In this document: one piece after another, positions 56,397 through 64,000 of the stretch | Position numbering within the stretch: position 1 is the first letter of the stretch | Layout: the number at the start of each line of letters is the position of its first letter | Assembly (NCBI GenBank): GCA_030737835.1 | Contig: CM060854.1 | Location: 11,527,272-11,591,271, forward strand | DNA length: 64,000 bases | Reading direction: 5' to 3' | DNA from: Acorus gramineus | Lineage: Eukaryota > Streptophyta > Magnoliopsida > Acorales > Acoraceae | The notes under the pieces: generated by a model | Databases searched by the model: none | The model's input: only the letters and a program-made list of their open reading frames with translations | Told to the model about the DNA's origin: nothing | Made by a program: the position numbers and the translations under genes

Positions 56397-59300
56397 TGTT
56401 ATATATGTGTCACTTTTTAGCCTTCTGGTAACCATTAGAACATTCTGGTAGTTTTTCAGTTTTTTTTGTTTTTCGATCGGAACCGCTAAAATTTTGGACT
56501 GTTAGCTATCATCCTGAGTTTGAGGACTCCGATTGAAAATCTAACTGCATATTATGTGTCCTGGTGCCATTCCAAGCCACTCTGGAAAATTTCATCGAAT
56601 TCCGGTAACGTTTTAGAATTTCACAGTTTCGAAGCGTATCCGGGTTTTGACCGAGCGAAAAGTCATTGGGAGACTTGACTTGGTCAAAGTGGGCCCATGA
56701 CTTGGTCAACCCCCTTTTGTTTTCTAGTGTGGATGGGTTGACCTAAGTCAAATTGCACTTAAACCCCCCTAATCCTAGCCTAAACCTAATTAGGGCTAAT
56801 CTAATTAGGGGTGTGAGTGTGTGTGGAGTGGGAGTGAGGATAAATAAATCCCACGACTTCAAACCCCTCACTATTCATCATCTTCTCCAATTTTTCTCTC
56901 TCTCTCCCTCTCTTTAAAACCTCCATGTGACCTAGTTCAAGTGGTCAAAACCAAAAACCCTAAGAAGAGAAAGGTTAGATCTTGTCCCGATCTATCTACC
57001 GGTGGTCTCGGATTCGAGTTCCCACGTGTGTGACCCCCTCTAACGCCCTCTTTTCTCCTCTGATTTCAGCATCTTTGAGGGCTGAAGGAGATCTTGGTGG
57101 TGGTGGTCCTTGAGGAGGTGTTTCGGTGCGCGAAGAGCAACCGATCTTCCCTTCCTTCCTTTCCTTCCTTGGGTGAGGTTTCTTTCCTTCCTTTTCTTGT
57201 TTAGATGCATGTTAGGAGGGTGTTTTTGGGGATGTATGGCTGTTGGTGGCGGTTGGTGGTGGTTGGAGGCCATGGGTGGCCGTCGGGGAGGTGGGAAGGT
57301 GTCTCGGGTAGGCTGGCAGCGCAGGGAGGAAGGGCAGGCAGGCTGGCAGGCGCAGGGCAGGGCGCTGTCGGGCATGCTGGCAGGGCACGCGCGCGTGCGC
57401 GCGGGCGTGCGCGCGGGCGTGCGCTCGGGTGGAGCAGGAGGGTGCGGGTGCTGCGCGCTGGGCGCCGTGCGAGGGCGTGCGTGCGGAGCGCTGCGCAGAG
57501 GCGCAGTGCGTGCCATGCGCAGGGGGCCGCGTGCGGGTGCTGCGCGCAGGGCGCCGTGCGGGGGCGTGCGCGTGCGTGCGAAGTGCTGCGCAGAGGCGCA
57601 GGCGTGCCGTGCGCGCGCGGTGAGGCGAGCCAGTGGTGCGCGCGGGGTGCGCGCGGGGTGAGGCGTTGGGGTGCAGGGCATGCGCGGTGCACCCGGGGGG
57701 CTCGACAGAGTGTCCGGGTGTGCGGGCAGGGGGCTCGGCAGTGCACTGGGCGCGCGGGCCGGGGCTCGGCTGTGCGCCCGAGGTGGGTGGCCGTGCGTAC
57801 GGCTGCCCAGGGGTTCGGGAGTGAGTCGGGGTGCTCGGACTCGCGGGCGTACAGGCCGTATGTACGCTTGTCCGAGTGTTGTGTATTTTAATGTATTTTT
57901 GTGGTATTTGTGTTACCCTGTCTTGCAGACCTTGACGGACGATCGCGCGACGACTTAGTTATCGGTGAGTGGGACAACCCAACCCAGTAGGGAGGCGCTA
58001 CATGCACTTGGGCGTGTACGTCCTCCCCTGGGGCACCATGGTTTAATATTAACTTGTTTAATATGTAATCTATGCAAGCATGATTAATATGTAGTATGCA
58101 TGCTACCCTAGACTTTGTATGTTAGGGACTTGCACCCTTAGGATATGTGTAAGAGCCATGCATCCTGTCACCCTGTTCTCATGCTAGGAAGCCTCGACCT
58201 ATGCATGTGTCCTACTAGTTTGATTTATTAAATTAAATGCGAACTATAGTATATTAGTATGCCTTGGGGAATATTAAGGGGGCCTTGCGAGGTCAACATT
58301 GAGACCCGGGCTAGGGTACTCCGTGTTCCTTGTTTGGTTGTCGGGATGTCCTATATCGGGACCTCAGGTTGCCCTCCCAAGGTTTCTTTTCCTCATTATT
58401 ATCTTATATATTTCCCGCATCTTGGTTATGCGCCCTGGAGAAATTCTGAAGAATTCAAGACATTAGAGTTGTTGAGATGTGTTGTCGGCGGATCCGAGTG
58501 GATCATATGCGTATGGATAGGCTGTTCTGTTCCCTTCGTTGGATCCGTTTAGAGACTGCCCCAGCGTTAGAAAGGCCGCCCCGTGAGAGGGCTCCCATCA
58601 GTAGGCACCTCCTGATTTGGGACGGACTGTGCTGAATGTGGGAGTGGCCAAGCGGCCTACGGAGTGGAGGAGAGACTATCGGTGGACCAAGGGTGACCAA
58701 CAGCCTAGTCAGTCCCAATATCCTATGTCACCTATTGAGGGGTGAGGGTGAGGGTGTGGTGGGTCGGCGATGTAGCGACCCACTGGATTTGTGTAGTTAA
58801 GGGTGATTAGCAGCTTAGTCAGTCCCAATATCCTATGTCACCATATTGAGGGGTGAGGGTGAGGGTGTGGTGGGTCAGCGATGTAGCGACCCACTGGATT
58901 GTGTATTTCCTGCCACTTTGAGGCTTAATTATTTATTTGTGGTTAATATAAACTGTGATGCATGGGTTGTGCTGTTCACTGAGCCTGTGGCTCACCCCTC
59001 GCATATATATTTTTCCACAGTTATCACTGAGTCGGACCAGAAGGAGGAGCTCCCCGAGAGACTTCATCAGTAGCGGAGCAGCGCCACGTCCCGCGAGTAT
59101 TAGAGGCCATCAGCATCCTTCCTTTGATTGTATGTATTATATTTCCGTGCTTGGGCACCGTTTGTATATTATTTGGATGTATGTGTGCATATTGGCTCTC
59201 ACAGGACAGTTGATTATGTATCGAGTCTGTAGTATGTTTTTGAATTACAGACTCAGTCTTTTAGCTTCCGCTATCTGTGTATATATCATGTCAGCGTTGC

Positions 59301-59419
59301 TTTCGTCTGTGTTGTCATTTTAGTTGTTGTTTAGAGTATTTTATTGATCTCCTGTATAGACTGCTGATATCATGTATACACTTGCCGCGTCCCGGGGACG
59401 GCCGGCCTGGGGCGTGACA
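56397..59419 (+). repeat. 3' LTR of the outer chromovirus
   Basis: 3023 bp, TGTTATATATG...GGGGCGTGACA. Splice layout: exon 1 ends at about 57172 (CTTGG|GTGAGG), intron 1 57173-57928, microexon 57929-57964, intron 2 57965-59020 (acceptor TTTTTCCACAG), exon 3 from 59021. Its exon 2-3 frame includes LDGRSRDDLVIVITESDQKE. The GC-rich part of intron 1 is 57360-57790. Confidence 0.93.
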
Positions 59420-59871
59420 GGTCTAGTCTCCTATATAGTTTTGAAAGATTTTATCGACATGTCATCATGTTTTAATTGCTATTTTATGTATAAAACTCGA
59501 GCATGTCATATTATATAGGCTGATGCCTTATTACGTATTTGTGTTGAAAATATTAAATTTTGAATCTATCACATGCATATGTGTTTGAAATGTAAAATTT
59601 GTGGTTGATCATGCATGCATCGCATCGCCTAGGTGGTGTAGCCGGGTTGGCTCAGTATAGATGACTATGGTTCAGAATGAACCTAAGTCTAGGTGACTCC
59701 GTGTAGGTGACATGTCTAGGTGACACGATTTCCAAAGCGAAATCCTTATGGCTAAGTGCCATAGAATACGGGCGCGTGTGTCCATTGCATTCATATGCAT
59801 CATGTATTTTTACAGGATTTGATGAGACCATGCATCCTGAAATGAGAATTTTATTAAGTTCTGGTTATTAG
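59420..59871 (+). repeat. Family-B LTR fragment between insertions
   Basis: 59590-59830 aligns with 4610-4830 of the intact family-B solo LTR, sharing GCATGCATCG/ATCAAATC, GTCTAGGTG repeats, CGATTTCCAAAG and TCCATTGCATTCAT strings. Confidence 0.8.
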
Positions 59872-62800
59872 TGTCACGCCCCAGGGCGGCCAACCCCGGG
59901 TCGCGGCAAGTGTATATATCATATCAGAAACCTACACAGGAGGTCAAATATATATACTCTAAACCACAAATAAAATGACAACACATATCAAACAGGGCTG
60001 ACATAATATATACACAATATAGCGGAAGCTAAAACTGAGTCTGTGATCCAAAACATATTACAGACTCGATACACAATCATACGTCCTGTGAGAGCCAATA
60101 TACATGGAAACAACTGAATATATACCAACACGTGCCAAGCACGGAAATAAAATACATACAGCCAAGGAAAGGGATGCTGACAGCCTCTGGTACTCGCGGA
60201 CGTAGCGCTGCTCCGCTACTGAAGAAATCCCTCGGAAAGCTCCAACTGCTGCTCCGGCTCTAGCTCAGGCTCAGTGGCAACTGGGGAAAAACATATGCGA
60301 GGGGTGAGCCACACGCTCAGTGAACAGCACAACCCACGCATCACAGACATATTTACCAATATTCCATTATTTTATCCAGCCATCAATACATAACATAAAC
60401 CAGTGGTTCGTACTTCGCCGAACCACCACACCCTCACCCTCACCCATCTATGGGTGACATAGGCTATTGGGACTGAAAATCATCTATTCACAAATCCAGT
60501 AGGTCGCTCATCGCCAACCCACTACACCCTCACCCTCACCCTACCACGGGTGACATAGGATTTTGGGACTGACTAGGCTGTTGGTCACCCTTGGTCCACC
60601 GATAGTCTCTCCCTCCACTCCGTAGGCCGCCTGGTCTACTCCCACATTCAGCACAGTCCGTAACCAAATCAGGAGGTAATGGGAGCCCTCTGTCAGGAAG
60701 GCCCTGTCTAACGCTGGGGGTGCCTCTACCGAATCCAACGCAGGGAACAGAACAGCCTATCCATACGCATATGATCCACTCGGATCCGCCAACTACATAT
60801 CATTACAACTCAAATGTCATGAATTCCTCTGAATTCAACCAGGTGCATCATCAAGATGCGGGAACACGTACAAAAATCAGTAAGGCTGGAATATCATTGG
60901 GGGAAAGAAACTCGGAAGGGCGGCGTGAGTTCCCGTTATAGGATACCCCGACAACCAAACAAGGAACACGGAGTACCCTAACCCGGGTCTCACCGCTGTC
61001 CTTGCAAGGCCCCTCCCCTATAATATCTACCAACTATACTAATAATTATACCAATCATACAATCATTACATATAATATTATTGGGACTAGAACCTTGGGA
61101 GGGCAGCCCGAGGTCCCGATACAGGACATCCCGACAACCAAACAAGGAACACGGAGCACCCTAACACGGGTCTCAGCGTTGACCTCGCAAGGCTCCTCCC
61201 TATAATATTATCCTAAGGCATGCGATCTAACAGATACCAGCATTTAATTTAATAATTAAACTAGTAGGACGCATGCATAGGCCGGGGTTTCCTAGCATGA
61301 AAACCAGGGGACATGCTGCATGGCTCATACGCATATCCTAAGGGTGCAAGTCCCTAACATAAAAGCCTATGGTAGCATGCATTCTACACATCATTCACAC
61401 AAGCATGGATTACATATTATTTGCAGGTAATATTTATCCATGTCGCCCCAGGAGAGGTCGGTATACGTCCAAGTGCGTATAACACCTCTCTACTAGGTTG
61501 GATTGTCCCACTCACCAGAATCGGGGTCGTCGCGCGACCGCCCGTCGAGATCTGCAAGACAGGGTATTATTTGGTAAGTATAAATCCACAAATATTATTA
61601 AATACATAAACCCACAATTAAACTCCCAACACTCAGGCAAACGTGCATACGACCCGCACGCACGCTAGCCTGAGCACTCCGACAACCACCCGCACGGCCG
61701 GCCACCACCCGCACGGCCACCCGACCGCCCGGACGCGCCGTCGCGCCTCAGCCCGCGCACTCCGCGCACCGCCCGGGGCTCCGCGCGTCCACCGAGCCCA
61801 GCCGCGGCAGCCCGCACGCGCCCCGCACGCCGTGCGCTGGCCCGCGAGCACCCCGCACGCCCCCGCGCGCGGCGCCTCACCCCCGCGCACACCATCCCTG
61901 CCTTGCCGCGCCCCGCGCACGCCTCGCGCGCGCCTCCTCGCCCCGCGCGCACCCCGCGCGCACCTCCGCCGCTCCGCCGCGCACGCCTAGCACCTCGGCC
62001 ACCACCTCGCGCACGCCTAGCACCTCGCGCGCACCTCGCACGCACCTCGCCTGCCCCGCTGCGCCTCGCACGCACCTCCGAGTGCACGCCCGCGCGCACG
62101 CCCAGCCGGCCCAGCACCTCGCGCACCAGCTCCTCGCGCTCGCTGCCCCTGCCTGAGGCCCCCAGCACGTCTGCACGACCGGCACAGCACGCCTGCACGA
62201 CCAGCACAGCACGCCGCCCGCGCGCGCCAGCTTGCACGCCGCGCGCACGCGCGCCCGCGAACGCACGCGCGCATGACCGCGCGCGCCCAGCCTGCGCGCT
62301 GCTGCTGCTCTGCCTGCTGCCCAAGAACACCCCCCACCAGCCCGAGACCACCCCCTGCTGCCCGAGACCACCCAAACCACCACCCACCGACCTCCGACCA
62401 CCTCCACCGCCCCCCGAAGGCTATCCACAGCCGCCGACCACCCCTCATACACAGATTCACCCTCCTAGCATACATCTATGCAAGAAAAGTGAAGAAATAG
62501 GGCTTACCGAGGGGAGGGAGCGAAGTCCGGACGCTCTCCGTGCGCCGAAACCTTTCCCAAAGGCCTTCTCACGCCCTGATCTATCACGGCCCTCGATTTG
62601 GCTCGAAACAGAGGAGAGAGAGGGGAGGTCGGGGAGGCTAGAGTCGTCGGAATCGGGATTTGAAGGCACCGGGGAGTAGATCGGGACCCGATCTACACTT
62701 CCCGTGCTTTAGGTTTTCGATTTTGAGGGGTCTAGGGGGCTTGAAAGGAAGAAAAACGGAGAGGGGAGAGAGAGATCTCGACGAGGAAGACAATGAATAG

Positions 62801-63095
62801 TAATTAGATATTTTTTTGATTCCTTTTAAGTAGAGCGCGACTTAAAAACCCGGATACGCCCCGGAACTGCGAAATTTTTGCAAACGATGCCAGAATTCGA
62901 TGAAATTTTCATGAGAGGTCTAAAATGGCGCCAGGACACCAAATATGCAGTCAGATTTCCAATCGGAGTCCTCTAGCTCAGACGATAGCTAACAGTCTGA
63001 AATTATGCGGTTCCGATCGAAAAACCCTAAAAATTTTAAAACTGCCAGGACGCTCTAACGGTTACCAGCAGGCTAAAAGTGACACAAGTATAACA
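59872..63095 (-). mobile_element. Solo LTR, family A, TSD ATTAG
   Basis: On the plus strand it starts TGTCACGCCCCAGGGCGG and ends GACACAAGTATAACA. ATTAG flanks it (59867-59871 and 63096-63100). Length is 3224 bp. Minus-strand layout: exon 1 ends at 62508 (CCCCTCG|GTAAGCC), intron 1 62507-61552 (GC-rich, 61630-62310), microexon 61551-61516, intron 2 61515-60281, exon 3 from 60280. Its exon 2-3 frame reads LDGRSRDDPDSVATEPELE. Confidence 0.93.
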
Positions 63096-63100
63096 ATTAG

Positions 63101-63611
63101 AATATCATTTTATTGAATTTGCACATATCATTTTATTGTATAGTACGAATTGTTTCTTACGATATCTTATTAAAGATTATTATTTTGGGATATACTGTAT
63201 TATTGGGACCTAAAGGTTCGTTCACTGAGCGCGTGGTAGCTCACCCTCTTTTCCCAACCATTCAGAGTAGTCGTTGGTGATCGTCGTTCTTGGTGTTGTT
63301 GGTGGTCAAGGCTCGTGTTATTTATCTTCCGTTGCATTAGGTGGTTGAATAAACATTTCCTTTGGCATGTAGTTCCTTAATCGCTTTCAGTAAAAACAGA
63401 TAGTTATTGTGTTAAAACTGTTATGTGTGTATTTCATTCGCGTTTAGGATGAATTATGATTAGATCCTGGATATGATTTTATCGTTCAATATGATTATTA
63501 AATAAATCTTTCTTTTTAAAAAAAAAATTATGACCTGTGTTTTATCGAGAATTTAAGGTAACGGACTGTATTCGAGCTTCAAAATGAAGTCTTCGGTACG
63601 GGGGCGTTACA
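63101..63611 (+). repeat. Family-B LTR 3' fragment
   Basis: Aligns with 4890-5381, including TTCACTGAGCGCGTGGTAGCTCA-like sequence (about 63221), CCCAACCATTCAG (acceptor-like) and the terminal GGGGGCGTTACA. Confidence 0.85.
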
Positions 63612-63616
63612 ATTTT

Positions 63617-64000
63617 TCATACTCAATCAACCAAATGTCTATTTTAATAAACAATGATTGTTCGAAAAACATGTGTATCCACTCATCAATCAATGATTGT
63701 CATTGAATCAAGAAAGACCAATAAAAATGGGTAATTCATACTCAGTAAACCGATGATCCTCATTCATTGAATTAAAATGATTAAATGCATTTCCATTACA
63801 CTACATCAACCCATGATTGTTTTTTGAACAAAAATGTCCAATAGCCATGTGTGATTCATTCCATACCATCCTACAATTCTCATAAGTTCAATCAAACAGA
63901 GATCAACGATCATGTGTTTTCCAAATGACATCAACCAATGAATCTAATTGAATCAAGAATGTCCAATAAACATGTGTATTTCATACTTTACCAATAAATG
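63617..64000. repeat. Degenerate ~60-bp minisatellite at the right edge
   Basis: About six units carry the order ATGTCCAATAAACATGTG / TATTCATAC / AATCAACCAATGATTG / CATTGAATCAAGA with many changes. The array runs to the window end. Confidence 0.7.

Larger units (their letters stand above)
38179..59419 (+). mobile_element. Outer family-A chromovirus (Tekay-like Ty3/Gypsy)
   Basis: The order is truncated 5' LTR, iMet primer site, gag, protease, reverse transcriptase, RNase H, integrase with a broken chromodomain, polypurine tract, 3' LTR. Two later insertions lie in gag (41295-43571) and in the RNase H-integrase spacer (45441-54752); taking out both and one copy of each TSD restores the coding order. 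The 5' LTR lost about its first 1.37 kb, so its TSD cannot be tested; the right flank is GGTCT. Several in-frame stops make it inactive now. Confidence 0.92.
31001..63611 (+). mobile_element. Family-B solo LTR split by nested insertions, TSD ATTTT
   Basis: The left terminus is TGTAACAACTGTG at 31001 and the right terminus GGGGGCGTTACA at 63611. ATTTT flanks both ends (30996-31000 and 63612-63616). Surviving pieces are 31001-31062, 37205-38178, 59420-59871 and 63101-63611, about 2.0 kb in all against 2392 bp for the intact copy at 2990-5381. The 59590-59830 and 63150-63611 pieces align well by eye with 4610-4830 and 4900-5381. The left pieces align only weakly. About 0.4 kb is missing, consistent with the deletion at 38179. 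Confidence 0.8.

Noticed and set aside
61633..62679. Open frames of 150-258 codons, both strands
   Set aside because: Same GC-rich LTR intron on the minus-strand solo LTR.
1..64000. CRISPR arrays, tRNA, rRNA, bacterial operons
   Set aside because: No regularly spaced conserved repeats with unique spacers, no rRNA-like conserved stretches, and no tRNA cloverleaf that I could identify by eye; tRNA-like strings are primer binding sites.

Overview
The window is nuclear DNA from a flowering plant, probably a eudicot. One real host gene sits in a thick deposit of nested retrotransposons. The evidence is a multi-exon plant gene of the PP2C / cyclic-nucleotide-binding / AGC-kinase fusion family (14517-20472, minus strand), tRNA-iMet-type primer sites on Copia and chromovirus elements, and LINE, Tat-like and Tekay-like families typical of plants. 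I saw no bacterial genes, CRISPR arrays, rRNA or tRNA genes.

Left arm (1-14200). A minus-strand Copia element runs off the left edge (LTR 2170-2303). A LINE reverse-transcriptase scrap follows, split by a chromovirus-like solo LTR of family B (2990-5381, TSD TTGTG). A large LINE scar (6198-13802) has a perfect 15-bp target duplication. It was invaded by a Tat-like Gypsy element (5' LTR 7532-8949), which was itself invaded by a small Copia element (9877-12001). The LINE lies between two diverged copies of a host repeat.

Host gene (14517-20472, minus). It has 15 coding exons, all with GT-AG boundaries and consistent phase, giving 1073 residues: MGC acylation signal, PP2C phosphatase, two cyclic-nucleotide-binding modules and a C-terminal kinase-like domain. 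A 5' UTR intron contains a roughly 213-bp tandem duplication. A full-length minus-strand Copia element (21838-30331, TSD TTAAT) sits about 400 bp upstream and carries a family-A solo LTR.

Right arm (31001-63611). A family-B solo LTR with TSD ATTTT has been split over 32.6 kb by family-A chromovirus insertions: a minus solo LTR (31063-37199) holding another (32351-35718); an outer coding element (38179-59419) whose gag holds a solo LTR (41295-43571) and whose pol holds a gag-only element (45441-54752); and a further minus solo LTR (59872-63095). Nearly every insertion has a perfect 5-bp TSD, so the insertion order can be read directly.

The most unusual signal is in the family-A LTRs. Each appears to carry two introns flanking a 36-nt (once 39-nt) microexon with good splice sites. 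One copy (41295-43571) lacks intron 1 exactly at the predicted donor and acceptor, as expected if a spliced RNA was reverse transcribed into a new LTR.
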